Positions 16,227 through 24,939 of a DNA stretch of 57,879 bases are shown piece after piece. A program made the translations under genes and the position numbers. The notes beneath the pieces are model-generated. The model was not told the origin of the DNA. It did no database searches and worked only from the letters and a program-made list of their open reading frames with translations. The DNA comes from a bacterium. GTDB taxonomy: Bacteria; UBA10199; JACPAL01; GCA-016699445. The stretch lies in NCBI GenBank assembly GCA_035454885.1, contig DATIGE010000075.1, positions 1 to 57,879 on the forward strand. The letters run 5' to 3'. Position 1 is the first letter of the stretch. Each line of letters starts with the position of its first letter.

Positions 16227-19200
16227 AGACACCCGTCACCGGGTTCATGCCGGGACAGGGACACATCCCCGGGACCGGCGGGTTCGGGATGTGGCAGGTG
16301 CTGCACCAGTCGGCGCCGCTCCCGGGGAATTCGACGGTGAAGGGATTGCAGACCTTCGGAGACCGGTTGTGATCCGGGGAATGGCAGTCATGGCACCGGT
16401 CGGGATTCCCGGAGGGGAATCCGGCCAGCCTGGCGCGCAGGTAGTTCTTGCCGTGTCCCGCGGCCGGCCTCCAACTGGGGACCGAATGGGAGACGACGCC
16501 GGTCGTGTGGCATCGGGAACACCTCTTGGCCTCCTTGGCCACGCCGCTGATTCCCAGCAAGTCCGCGCCGTGGCAAATCTTGCACATGTTCGTATCGCCC
16601 GAATGCGCCTCCTTGTAGGACTCAAGAACGGAATACCAACCGTGATTGTATTTCCATGAGTGCGGCGTGCTGGGAGGGACGCCGGCCCTGTAGATCCAGC
16701 TGTCGGGGGACAGGCTGAGCCTCACATGCGGGTAGGCCTCGTGACACGAGCTGCAGGCGTCCGCGTTCAATCCGGCCCCGGCGAGTCCGAGGGGTTCCAG
16801 TCCCGTTCCGAAGTTCGGATGGCAGGCCGTGCACGGGCTGGTGAGCCCCGTCGCGCCGGCGAGGAACGATGGCGTATGCTGCCCTCCGATCGGCGTCGCC
16901 GTCGGGAGATCGACCCAATTGGCGTACTTGACGTGCGGATAGCCGGGATGGCAGCTCATGCAGTTCTTGCCGTTCAAGAACTTGCCGTAATCCCCGCCAT
17001 GGCAGTTCGAACAGCGGTTCGGGGTATCGACGAAACCGCCCTGCTTTTGCTCCACGAACTTGCGCCCGTGGAGGAACATGCGGTCCACGCTTGTCGTCCA
17101 GGTACACGACCAGCAATCCGTCTCGTCGTCTGGGTTGCAGCAAGTCCCCGAGCCCGTCGTCGTTTCCACTTCCTTGGCCACCCACTCCGGTGAATGGGGA
17201 AACTCGGTATGACAACTCTTGCAGGAGACGCCGGAGGTCCCGCCCAGGAGGTCGGTCCCGTGGCAGGCCTTGCACGCCTCCCGCTCGACCGGCGTGTCGG
17301 CCTTGGGCCCGTGGGCCGTCGTCGCCCACCCCGCAATGACGGAATGGGGATAATCGGCATGGCAGCTAAAGCAACTGACCCCGGAGTGGCCACCCTGCAG
17401 GTCCGCGCCGTGGCAGACTTTGCAGGACGTCAGATCCCCACTCAGAGTCGTCTTGACATGGACACCGTGACCCGTCCCCGCGCTCCAGCCGGCGGCGTCA
17501 TGCGGATAGGTCGCATGACAGCTCTTGCAGGAGACGCCGCTCGTTCCCCCGAGGAGGTCGGTCCCGTGACAGGTCTTGCACGCCTCGCGTTCCGCCGGCG
17601 TGTCCGACTTGGAACCGTGACCGAGCCCGGACCAACCGGGGATGACCGAGTGGGGGTAGTCGGGGTGGCAAGTAAAGCAGCTGACACCGGAGTGGCCGCC
17701 GCTCAGGTCGGCTCCGTGACAGAGCTGGCAGGTCGTCAGAACGCCGCTCAAGGTCGTCTTGACGTAGCTCCCATGGCCGGTCCCCGCGCTCCAGCCGGCG
17801 GCGTCATGCGGATAGGTCGCATGACAACTCTTGCAGGAGACACCGCTCGTTCCCCCGAGGAGATCGGTCCCGTGGCAGGTCTTGCAGGCCTCGCGTTCGG
17901 CCGGCGTGTCCGACTGGGAACCGTGCCCCGTTCCGGACCAGCCCGGGATGACGGAATGGGGATAGTTCGCGTGGCACGTGTTGCAGCTGACCCCGGAGGT
18001 GCCCCCCTTCAGGTCGCTTCCGTGGCAGGCCTTGCATGCCGTGAGGTCCCCGCCGAGGGTCGTCTCGACGTAGGCGCCGTGACCGGTCCCGGTCTCCCAG
18101 TCCGCGGCGTCATGCGGGTAGCTCGCGTGGCAGCTCTTGCAACTGACGTGCGAGATTCCGCCCAGGTAGTCGTTGCCGTGACAGACCTTGCAGCTGGTGA
18201 GGTTCCCGCCGAGCGCGGCCTTGATGTAGACGCCGTGCCCGGTCTCCGTCTCCCATCCCGCGGCGTCATGCGGGTAGCTCGCGTGGCAGCTCTTGCAGCT
18301 GACGTGCGAGATCCCGCCCCGATAGTCGTTTCCGTGACAGATCTTGCATGACGAGGCATCGCCCGAGAGCGGCGGGTTCATGACGTACTGGCCGTGGCCC
18401 GCGTAGGTGTCCCAATTGGTGACGCCAAGATCCGCCGATTCGTGACGGAGATAGCTCGGGTGGCACTGCTGGCAGGACTGATAGCCGGGCATCGCGAAAT
18501 TGAGGCCGGCTCCGTGGCAATCCTTGCAAACGGAGATATTTGCCAGCGCGACGGGACCGTGGACGAGACCGGACGGCCAGCCCGGAGCGTGCGGGTAGCT
18601 GGCGTGACAGGACGTGCAGCTGGGGCCGTTGGTGATCGCGGATGGGACGAGGCCGACCCCGTGACAACGCGACGTGGCGCACGAGGCGCTGGTGTGCGCC
18701 ACGACATAATTTCCATGTTCCTGCGACTGCCCGGGAGGGCGCAGCCATCCTGGCTGCACATGGGGATAGGTCGCATGGCAGGAGAAGCAGGACGGATTGG
18801 ACCGGGCCCCTCCCTTGTAATCCGTTCCGTGACAGAGCTGGCACTCCGGTCTTTTGGAGGACGGAAGCGTGTATTGCCCGTGTCCTCCGTAGGTCCCCCA
18901 GGCGATGGAGGAGAACTTGTTGTGCGGATACGTGGGATGGCAGGAGAAACAATTCTTGCCGTCGGCCTTGACCTTCTTGAGATCCGCCCCGTGGCAGATC
19001 TGGCAAGGAACCGTGCTGCCCGAGTAGTCCGACTGGACCTTCTCTCCGTGCCCGCCCGCGTAGGGCAGCCAGCTGCTTGGCAAGGGATGGGGGTAATCGT
19101 CGTGGCAGGAGAAACAGTTCTTGCCGTCCAAAGGCGCGGACAGATCCGCGCCGTGACAGGCCTGGCAGGCGGACGTCCCCACGGCCAGCACGGTCGAGCC

Positions 19201-19968
19201 GTGCTGATCCTCCCATCCGTCTGGATGGGGATACAGATCGTGACAGGAGCCGCAGGCGACGCCCGAGAGACCGCCCTTCAGATCCGTACCATGGCATTGG
19301 CTGGCGCAGGCGTCGGAGCCGGCGGCGATGGCGACGCTCCCGTGCTGGTCCGGTTTCTCCCAATCGGCATCGTGGGGATAGAGCGCGTGGCACTGGTAAC
19401 AGGAGACGCCGCTCTCGCCTCCCTGGAGATCCGCCCCGTGGCACGGTTGGCAGCGCGTCTTCCCCGACCCCTTGGCCTCGACACCGTGCTGGGCGGCCTG
19501 TGCCCATGCCGGCGGGTGCGGATAGGTGGTATGGCAGAGATCGCACGAGACGCCTGAGAGCCCTCCCTGAAGGTCGGCCCCGTGGCAGAGGGTCGCGCAC
19601 GCGCCTTGGCCGTTGTTCCGCACCTCATCCCCGTGTTTCCCCTCTCCGACCCAACCGTCCTCATGGGGAAACATGGGATGACAGGTAAAACAGGCGGTCC
19701 GGCTTTCCTCCCCTCCCGGATCGGCCATGTGGCACTTCAGACAGACGGCGGGATCGAACTGGACGGCCCAGGCCCCGTGGGAGGCAGGATTGTCCCACCC
19801 TGCGGGATGCGGATAGCCCCCGCTCTCATCGGGCGAGATGTCGCTGGGTTCGCGATTTTCGAGACCCGGGCCCCTCAGGTCGGAGGGACACGCCTCCAGA
19901 AAAAGAAGGGCCGTCGCGACGAAGAGGCATCGCAGGACGACGGCCATTCTTGGATGACGATAACTCAT
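16219..19968 (-). CDS. Giant multihaem c-type cytochrome, 42 haem motifs, putative lipoprotein
   Basis: A 1249-residue exported protein that should carry covalent haem along its whole length. I count 39 CxxCH, two CxxxCH (CATLCH, CASQCH) and one CxxxxCH (CATSRCH). The chain is built from alternating half-modules: CxxCHGxDLxGG, then GVSCxxCHxxYPHxxxW ending near xHG. Each pair thus offers two extra His (in YPH and HG), enough for bis-His ligation of each haem. The N-terminus has a signal peptide and a possible lipobox (LEAC, Cys 27; Glu at -2 is unusual). The start is ATG 19968 or 19947. The central part contains recent tandem duplications. A CRP/FNR-like dyad lies upstream at 20080. Likely an extracellular or outer-membrane electron-transfer wire; function inferred. 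Confidence 0.9.
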   Translation of the reverse strand: MSYRHPRMAVVLRCLFVATALLFLEACPSDLRGPGLENREPSDISPDESGGYPHPAGWDNPASHGAWAVQFDPAVCLKCHMADPGGEESRTACFTCHPMFPHEDGWVGEGKHGDEVRNNGQGACATLCHGADLQGGLSGVSCDLCHTTYPHPPAWAQAAQHGVEAKGSGKTRCQPCHGADLQGGESGVSCYQCHALYPHDADWEKPDQHGSVAIAAGSDACASQCHGTDLKGGLSGVACGSCHDLYPHPDGWEDQHGSTVLAVGTSACQACHGADLSAPLDGKNCFSCHDDYPHPLPSSWLPYAGGHGEKVQSDYSGSTVPCQICHGADLKKVKADGKNCFSCHPTYPHNKFSSIAWGTYGGHGQYTLPSSKRPECQLCHGTDYKGGARSNPSCFSCHATYPHVQPGWLRPPGQSQEHGNYVVAHTSASCATSRCHGVGLVPSAITNGPSCTSCHASYPHAPGWPSGLVHGPVALANISVCKDCHGAGLNFAMPGYQSCQQCHPSYLRHESADLGVTNWDTYAGHGQYVMNPPLSGDASSCKICHGNDYRGGISHVSCKSCHASYPHDAAGWETETGHGVYIKAALGGNLTSCKVCHGNDYLGGISHVSCKSCHASYPHDAADWETGTGHGAYVETTLGGDLTACKACHGSDLKGGTSGVSCNTCHANYPHSVIPGWSGTGHGSQSDTPAEREACKTCHGTDLLGGTSGVSCKSCHATYPHDAAGWSAGTGHGSYVKTTLSGVLTTCQLCHGADLSGGHSGVSCFTCHPDYPHSVIPGWSGLGHGSKSDTPAEREACKTCHGTDLLGGTSGVSCKSCHATYPHDAAGWSAGTGHGVHVKTTLSGDLTSCKVCHGADLQGGHSGVSCFSCHADYPHSVIAGWATTAHGPKADTPVEREACKACHGTDLLGGTSGVSCKSCHTEFPHSPEWVAKEVETTTGSGTCCNPDDETDCWSCTWTTSVDRMFLHGRKFVEQKQGGFVDTPNRCSNCHGGDYGKFLNGKNCMSCHPGYPHVKYANWVDLPTATPIGGQHTPSFLAGATGLTSPCTACHPNFGTGLEPLGLAGAGLNADACSSCHEAYPHVRLSLSPDSWIYRAGVPPSTPHSWKYNHGWYSVLESYKEAHSGDTNMCKICHGADLLGISGVAKEAKRCSRCHTTGVVSHSVPSWRPAAGHGKNYLRARLAGFPSGNPDRCHDCHSPDHNRSPKVCNPFTVEFPGSGADWCSTCHIPNPPVPGMCPCPGMNPVTGVCP
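17463..18330 (-). repeat. In-frame tandem duplications inside the 42-haem gene
   Basis: Near-identical DNA recurs with a 306-base offset (around 17472-17616 versus 17778-17922; 102 residues, four haems). Another block recurs with a 156-base offset (around 18090-18180 versus 18246-18336; 52 residues, two haems). Differences are mostly single bases, which points to recent expansion by unequal recombination or slippage while keeping frame. Confidence 0.8.
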
Positions 19969-20079
19969 GGGACCAGGCCACAACGGTTATCGGGACCGAA
20001 TCGGGAATGTTGTGCTGTTCCAGGTCAGGTCTGTCGCGGTCGGACGGGCCTTGGCTATGACGGGCGTTATCTCGCGATA

Positions 20080-20091
20080 TGATCCAGATCA
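20080..20091. promoter_or_regulatory. CRP/FNR-like dyad TGAT-N4-ATCA upstream of the 42-haem gene
   Basis: TGATCCAGATCA lies about 117 bases before the ATG at 19968. The same core TGAT-N4-ATCA occurs before two other cytochrome genes (35416, 40935). The core matches the inner bases of the FNR-type consensus TTGAT-N4-ATCAA; the outer bases differ. Confidence 0.5.
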
Positions 20092-20110
20092 CATGAACGA
20101 TGAGGCGCGT

Positions 20111-20443
20111 TCACTCTCTCGTGGCGTCGTAATATTCTTCCTGGTCGAACTTCCAGTCCTTGTTCTTGTCGAATTTCCAGACGCCGCCGTACTTTTGGTA
20201 GTAGCCGCTCGCCATCCGGAAGCGAAGGAGCTCGTCGGGATCAAGCCTGCCGTTCCCGTTGAAGTCGAACCTTTTCTCGAACTTCGTCACGGGCCGCGTC
20301 GTCCAACGCCGGATCTGGTGCGCGACGATCCTCCGGCTGGTCGAATTGGGATTGGCGGCCTCCTCGTAGAGGACCGGCGTGCTGGTCACGCAGCCCGCCA
20401 GAAGAGAGGTCAGGAGAACCGAAAGAAAGAGCTTATTTGACAA
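20111..20443 (-). CDS. EF-hand lipoprotein
   Basis: A 110-residue exported lipoprotein. The signal peptide ends in a clear lipobox (LAGC, Cys 18). Two EF-hand-like loops are visible: DFNGNGRLDPDE, a near-perfect DxNxDGxIxxxE calcium loop, and DKNKDWKFDQEE, a degenerate one. It probably binds calcium in the periplasm or at the surface; partner unknown. The start is a TTG at 20443 overlapping the end of the EamA gene upstream (stop at 20433-20435), so translation is coupled. It lies directly upstream of the 42-haem gene on the same strand, separated by the dyad at 20080. Confidence 0.75.
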   Translation of the reverse strand: MSNKLFLSVLLTSLLAGCVTSTPVLYEEAANPNSTSRRIVAHQIRRWTTRPVTKFEKRFDFNGNGRLDPDELLRFRMASGYYQKYGGVWKFDKNKDWKFDQEEYYDATRE

Positions 20444-20852
20444 GGACGACCCCCGCGACGATCAGGACCGCGCCGGCCAGGCGTTTCCAGCTGAACGGCT
20501 CGCCGAGAAAGGTCACGGACAGGACCATGGTCACGAGAGGCGCGGCCGCCAGGATGGGAAAGACCCGCGAGGCGAGGTCGTTCTTGAGGATGGAGAAGTA
20601 GACGCCCACGAACGTCGTGGCGAGGACGGCGGGAATGAGAATCAGGCCGAGCGTCCTTCCGGATACCTGAAAGAGAGGTTTGACGTTTCCCGCAACGAGG
20701 CAGGCGCTCATCAGGAGGACGGAGATGAAGACGCTGCGGATCGTAAAAACGGTCAGGGGCGCCGCATCCCGAAGGCTCGCCTTCTCAAAAATCGCCGCGG
20801 CTCCCGCCAGGACGGCGACCAAAATGGAGAGAAGGAAATTCCGTAGAGCCAA
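20433..20852 (-). CDS. Single-domain EamA/DMT-type membrane protein
   Basis: A 139-residue integral membrane protein with about five hydrophobic helices, matching one EamA half (typical DMT exporters have two). The ending FLGEPFSWKRLAGAVLIVAGVVLV is the usual EamA repeat terminus. Proteins of this size work as homodimers or heterodimers; the substrate is unknown. It follows the MFS gene by 24 bases and overlaps the EF-hand lipoprotein gene, so the three may be one operon. Confidence 0.8.
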   Translation of the reverse strand: MALRNFLLSILVAVLAGAAAIFEKASLRDAAPLTVFTIRSVFISVLLMSACLVAGNVKPLFQVSGRTLGLILIPAVLATTFVGVYFSILKNDLASRVFPILAAAPLVTMVLSVTFLGEPFSWKRLAGAVLIVAGVVLVK

Positions 20853-20876
20853 GAGTCCGCCTTGCCGTCCTTTGGA

Positions 20877-22175
20877 TCACATCTTGGGAGAAAATTCCAC
20901 AGCGAAGGCGGGCTCTTCCTCCCTGCGGTGCCGCGACTCCGCCGCCCAGAGCGATAGGGCGAAGAAAAGGGAGAGAACGGAAGCCCCGAGCCACAAGGCC
21001 TTCACCTGCGAGAAATCGGAGATTCCTCCGGAGACCGCCCGGCCCGCTTCGATCATCCGGCCGCTCAAGAAATCCTGCAAGGCCGCCCCCAGGTAACTGA
21101 ATCCCCCGATGAATCCCAGGGCCGCGCCGCTGGCCCGCTTCGAGCACAAATCCATGGCGGCCAGCCCCCCCAAGAAAACCAGCTGCCCGCCCACCGCGAA
21201 ACCGGCGGCCGCCATGCCCACAGAGACCAGCCAGGGACGCGTCGAAGGGGCATACAGCAGGACCCAAAGGGAGACGATCAGCAACAGGCCGTAGCCGCAG
21301 GCGGCGGGGGCGCGGCGGGCCTGGAAGAAGCGGTCGGAAATGGGTCCCGCGAGGACGGTGCCGGCCACGCCCACAATGGAAAAGAGCGAGACGACGAAGC
21401 CCGCCTCCGGCAGCGAATAGCCCCTTTCGATCTGCAGATAGAGGACGCCCCAGCTGTTGATGGCGTAGCGGGCGACATAGAGGAGCGCGCTCGCCAGCCC
21501 GATGAGCCAAACGTAGGGGTTCCTCAGGACCTCGAGCTGAAGATGGGCGACCGGCCGGTCGTCGCCGTTCCGGCGTCCGGTGAAGTCGCCCTTGTATTCC
21601 GCGACCGGCGGCAGCCCGAGGCTCGACGGACGGTCGGCCATGGTCTTGTAGAGGATCGCCGCGACGGCGAGACAGACCAGCCCCGGCCCGAAGAATCCCG
21701 CCCTCCAGCCCAAGGCCCCCACCAGAAAGGCCGTGGCCGTGAACGTCATCCCCTCCCCCAGATTGTGGGCGACGCTCCAAATCGAATAGCGGGTCCCCCG
21801 CTCCCCGTTGGAGAACCACGACGAAAGAACGACGCCCGAAACCGGAACCCCCACCGACTGGAACCAGCCGTTCACGGCCCAAAGGACGAGAAAGACGGCG
21901 AACGTCCCCGAGAGTCCGAACAGGAGATTGGCGGCGGCGGACACGAAGAGTCCCGTCGCAAAGAGGCGCCGGGGATTGGAGTGGTCGGCGAAAAAACCGT
22001 TGAGCGTCTTGCCGATCCCGTAGGCGACGAGGAGGGCCGAGCCGATGACCCCCATTTGGGCGGCGTCCAAGAGCCCCGCGTCGAGCAGCGGCTTCTTGAC
22101 GACGGAGAAGGAGAGCCGCGTCGTGTAGAAGAAGGCGTAGCCGAGGGTGATGGAGAGAAAGACCCGCCAGCGCAT
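20877..22175 (-). CDS. MFS transporter, organophosphate:phosphate antiporter (GlpT/UhpT)-like
   Basis: Inner-membrane transporter with about 12 helices. The segment RWRVFLSITLGYAFFYTTR and the following SFSVVKKPLLDAG resemble the organophosphate antiporter family (GlpT, UhpT), as does the GIGKTLNGFFADHSNPR loop. The open frame runs upstream to 22343, but that part crosses the tRNA gene at 22258-22330 and cannot be protein. The first standard start below the tRNA is ATG 22175, right before helix 1. The sequence between 22176 and 22257 (DPRESAALYKR) looks homologous to family members, so a rare start such as ATT 22256 is possible. Substrate is probably a sugar phosphate, unproven. Confidence 0.82.
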   Translation of the reverse strand: MRWRVFLSITLGYAFFYTTRLSFSVVKKPLLDAGLLDAAQMGVIGSALLVAYGIGKTLNGFFADHSNPRRLFATGLFVSAAANLLFGLSGTFAVFLVLWAVNGWFQSVGVPVSGVVLSSWFSNGERGTRYSIWSVAHNLGEGMTFTATAFLVGALGWRAGFFGPGLVCLAVAAILYKTMADRPSSLGLPPVAEYKGDFTGRRNGDDRPVAHLQLEVLRNPYVWLIGLASALLYVARYAINSWGVLYLQIERGYSLPEAGFVVSLFSIVGVAGTVLAGPISDRFFQARRAPAACGYGLLLIVSLWVLLYAPSTRPWLVSVGMAAAGFAVGGQLVFLGGLAAMDLCSKRASGAALGFIGGFSYLGAALQDFLSGRMIEAGRAVSGGISDFSQVKALWLGASVLSLFFALSLWAAESRHRREEEPAFAVEFSPKM

Positions 22176-22257
22176 CCGCTTGTAGAGGGCGGCGGATTCT
22201 CTTGGATCGGAGATTCGCGGCCGGGCTGGATCCGGTTTGAAGAAGTGAAAAAGAATG

Positions 22258-22330
<73 letters not shown>

Positions 22331-22431
22331 GATCTACCCGCATTGCGACCAGTTGAAGCGGCGGATTGACGGCAAGGGTAAAACAAGGGATCAGAAGACA
22401 TCAATAACAAAGTAACCCCAAGAGGTGACCG

Positions 22432-22794
22432 ATGAACCGATCCAACGCCGCACTCCTCAACTGGGCCACTCTCGGATGGGCGGTCCTCACGCCCTTGACG
22501 GGCGTCTTCGCATCCCGTCTGCCGGCCCTCTTTCACCCCGTCTGGGCCCTCGTGACGATCCCTCTCCTGGTCGCCCTTCAGGCGTCGCGGATCGGGAGAA
22601 ACCAGGGTTTGGATAAACGGGCCTCCAAGATCGACACATCCCGGCGCTACATCATCATCCTCCTGCTCGTCTTCTCCTTTTTTACCGGATTGGGCGTCCA
22701 GATGGGATTCTTCTCCCTGCTCTTCCATCAAGTCATCGTCTGGCCGATGGTGGTTTACATGGGGGTGGATTGCGTGAGAACCGCGGCGGGCTAG
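22432..22794 (+). CDS. Small integral membrane protein, unknown function
   Basis: A 120-residue protein with three to four predicted membrane helices (about residues 10-28, 35-50, 73-92 and 95-112) and a basic middle loop. The start at 22432 has AAGAGGTGACC upstream. I recognise no family. It is the only plus-strand gene between 16 and 49 kb. Its stop codon shares the CTAG at 22791-22794 with the convergent ccmD stop. It may relate to the respiratory genes next door, but nothing in the sequence shows this. Confidence 0.7.
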   Translation: MNRSNAALLNWATLGWAVLTPLTGVFASRLPALFHPVWALVTIPLLVALQASRIGRNQGLDKRASKIDTSRRYIIILLLVFSFFTGLGVQMGFFSLLFHQVIVWPMVVYMGVDCVRTAAG

Positions 22795-22931
22795 GGCGCG
22801 TTTTTTTTCTGTCCGATCCGGTCGATCTTTCTTTCCAGTTCGGGGATCTTCCGCGCCAGGTAAAACAAGTACGCGACCGGCAGGATCCAGAAAATCGCAT
22901 ATCCGACGAAAAGATAACGAGAGGTATCCAT
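22791..22931 (-). CDS. ccmD: CcmD, small haem-exporter subunit
   Basis: A 46-residue protein, MDTSRYLFVGYAIFWILPV followed by AYLFYLARKIPELERKIDR, found directly downstream of ccmC. One membrane helix near the N-terminus (YLFVGYAIFWILPVAYLFYLA) followed by a basic amphipathic tail is the known architecture of CcmD, which holds CcmE next to the CcmABC complex. The ATG at 22931 follows GGAGATAAG, one base after the ccmC stop. It terminates in the palindromic CTAG shared with the opposite gene. Confidence 0.88.
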   Translation of the reverse strand: MDTSRYLFVGYAIFWILPVAYLFYLARKIPELERKIDRIGQKKNAP

Positions 22932-22932
22932 C

Positions 22933-23619
22933 TTATCTCCCTTCTTGGTCCCTGACGCTCAGAAGCTCGCTCTTATGCTCCAATCCCAAGAGGCGGGCCC
23001 TCACCCAGTAGACTGATATGAACAAGAGCAGGACCGCGAGGTTCGTTACGAGCAGGGTTATTTTCATCTCCACCGGCATGTTCTCCTTCTTCCCCAGGAC
23101 GGATGGGTGAACCCCCCGCCACAAACGGACCGAAAGGGAGATCAGCGGCAGATCGAGGAGACCGAAGAGGGTCACGACGGCGGCATAGACAGGCCCCCGG
23201 GGATCCCCCTCGAAAAAGCGCCGCAGGAGGAGACAGGCGAAAAAAATGAGCCAGATCAGAAGGGTCGTCGTCAGGCGGGGATCCCACGTCCACCACGTGC
23301 CCCAAATGGGCTTGGCCCAGACCGGGCCGCTCGCCAGCACCATCGTGCAAAACAGGAGTCCGACGGACGCCCCGGCGTGGGAGAGACGATCGAACCGCGA
23401 CTTGCGCTTGATCAAATAAAGGAGGGCGAAAAGTCCCGCCAGGCTGAATCCGCAGTACATCGCGAACGCGCACGACACGTGAAAATAGAAGAGCTTCTGG
23501 ACGAGACCCTGATTCACCTCCTCCGGCGAGTAAACGAAGATCAAGTAGTAGGCCGCCGTCAACAGGAGAAAGGCCGCGGCCGGAAGGACCGGGAACAGCG
23601 CCGAGGATAGTTTCTTCAT
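22933..23619 (-). CDS. ccmC: CcmC, haem-handling membrane protein
   Basis: Inner-membrane protein of the haem-handling family that loads haem onto CcmE during System I cytochrome c maturation. 228 residues with six hydrophobic helices and the tryptophan-rich WWD signature WGTWWTWDPRLT near residue 110, which binds haem at the periplasmic face. Conserved His residues are visible before and after it (YFHVSCAFAMY and GVHPSV). It is preceded by ccmB (4 bases) and followed immediately by ccmD. Confidence 0.95.
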   Translation of the reverse strand: MKKLSSALFPVLPAAAFLLLTAAYYLIFVYSPEEVNQGLVQKLFYFHVSCAFAMYCGFSLAGLFALLYLIKRKSRFDRLSHAGASVGLLFCTMVLASGPVWAKPIWGTWWTWDPRLTTTLLIWLIFFACLLLRRFFEGDPRGPVYAAVVTLFGLLDLPLISLSVRLWRGVHPSVLGKKENMPVEMKITLLVTNLAVLLLFISVYWVRARLLGLEHKSELLSVRDQEGR

Positions 23620-23623
23620 ACCT

Positions 23624-24313
23624 TCAGTGGCTCTCCAACAGAACGTCGAACACCGTCAATGATAAGACGACGTAGATCAGGTCAAAGGCGAGTAATAGAT
23701 AGATCCAGGACAAATTCAAGAAGACTTTCATGCCGGAGGGATCGTATTCTAGGCTTTTCACCACGCCGATGACGAGCGGCGACAGGATGGGATAGGCTAT
23801 GACCGGGAGCATGAGGTCCTTGCTCGTCTCTCCCAAAACCATCCCTGAGAACGTGGTCCCGATCGCCGAAAATCCGATCGCTCCCAGGACGAAGGGAACC
23901 CAGGCGGCCCGGAGGTAGAGCAAGGGATCCGGGACGTTGAACAAGGCGACCACCACGATGAACATCAGCAGCTCCAGTACGATCATGAAGACGATGTTGA
24001 ACAGGAGCTTGCTCAAGTAGAGGGGCAGGAACACCCCCTTCACCAGGCGAATCCCGTCCAGGGCCTTGCCCCGCATGTCCGCCTCGAACGTGCGGCTCAT
24101 GCGCAGCATCCCGCCGAAGAGGGATCCCAGCCAGATGAAGGGGCACGCGTAAGGCACGGGGGACCGCCCCTCCAGATCGATGCCGAACTGAAAAATGATG
24201 ACGACGAGGAGGGTGAAAAAAACGATCGAAATGAACGCCGCGGCGCGCCGGCCGAGCAGGAGCGCGTCCTTCCCGAACAGGAGCGCGAATTGCCGGCGGA
24301 ACGGGGCGCTCAT
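23624..24313 (-). CDS. ccmB: CcmB, haem exporter permease
   Basis: Membrane subunit of the CcmAB transporter, 229 residues with six hydrophobic helices. The segment FSGMVLGETSKDLMLPVIAYPILSP, split here by family-typical helix breaks, and the Arg-rich RMSRTFEADMRGKALDG loop are characteristic. I use the ATG at 24313, which overlaps the ccmA stop in ATGA; the frame is open further upstream, but that part lies over ccmA and is a shadow. It acts with CcmA to release haem-bound CcmE from CcmCD. Confidence 0.94.
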   Translation of the reverse strand: MSAPFRRQFALLFGKDALLLGRRAAAFISIVFFTLLVVIIFQFGIDLEGRSPVPYACPFIWLGSLFGGMLRMSRTFEADMRGKALDGIRLVKGVFLPLYLSKLLFNIVFMIVLELLMFIVVVALFNVPDPLLYLRAAWVPFVLGAIGFSAIGTTFSGMVLGETSKDLMLPVIAYPILSPLVIGVVKSLEYDPSGMKVFLNLSWIYLLLAFDLIYVVLSLTVFDVLLESH

Positions 24314-24939
24314 TGTCTCAGCTTTCCGCCTTCCAGATACAGGACGCGATCGAAGAGCTCCGAACCCCTTTCGATGAGATGATTGGAGATGAGGACGTGG
24401 GCCCCCTCCCCCCTCAGACGGGCGATGACCTTCACCAGATGGTCGTAGGAGATCTGATCCAAGGCCCCGAAGGGCTCGTCCAGGAAGTAGAAAGTGGCCG
24501 GCATCAGGAAGGTCCGGGCGAGCGCCGTCCTCATTTTCTGACCGAGGGACAGTTGACGGACCGGGGTGTCGAGCAACGACTCCAGGAGAAAATCCTGCTC
24601 CGCCCTTTCGAGTCTCGCCCCGTCCGCCTGATAGAGCCTTTGATAGAAGGAAAGGTTTTCCCGCACGGTCAGGTCGTCGTAGAGATAACAATCGGGCGTG
24701 AAGAGGCTGAAATCGGCCTTGGGATCGCGAAGCCGGATCGTCCCCGAGCGGGGCCTCAGAAGTCCGCACAGGACCTTCATCAACGTCGTCTTCCCGGACC
24801 CGTTCGCGCCCCTCAAGACCGCGATCTCCCCCCGGTGGAGGGTCAAATCGAGATCGTTGAGGATGCGCCGGTAGCCGTAACTCTGGGAGAGGCCGCGGGC
24901 CTCGAGAAGGACCTCGCCTTCCGGAAGGGAGTCGGCCAC
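24310..24939 (-). CDS. ccmA: CcmA, ABC ATPase of the haem exporter
   Basis: Cytoplasmic ATP-binding subunit that powers release of holo-CcmE. 209 residues. Walker A GANGSGKTT, signature LSLGQKMRTALA and Walker B FYFLDEPFGALD are all present, with the H-loop at LISNH. The start is GTG at 24939, directly after the stop of the upstream gene (TGAGTG); the end overlaps ccmB by four bases. Translational coupling along the operon is therefore tight. Confidence 0.95.
   Translation of the reverse strand: MADSLPEGEVLLEARGLSQSYGYRRILNDLDLTLHRGEIAVLRGANGSGKTTLMKVLCGLLRPRSGTIRLRDPKADFSLFTPDCYLYDDLTVRENLSFYQRLYQADGARLERAEQDFLLESLLDTPVRQLSLGQKMRTALARTFLMPATFYFLDEPFGALDQISYDHLVKVIARLRGEGAHVLISNHLIERGSELFDRVLYLEGGKLRQ

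Noticed and set aside
17463-18330. CRISPR array or intergenic repeat
   Set aside because: The repeats are in-frame coding duplications of 156 and 306 bases within the multihaem gene; no short direct repeats with unique spacers.
24314-24769. N-terminal extension of CcmB (381-residue frame)
   Set aside because: The upstream part lies entirely over ccmA in another frame and has unlike composition; CcmB begins at 24313.
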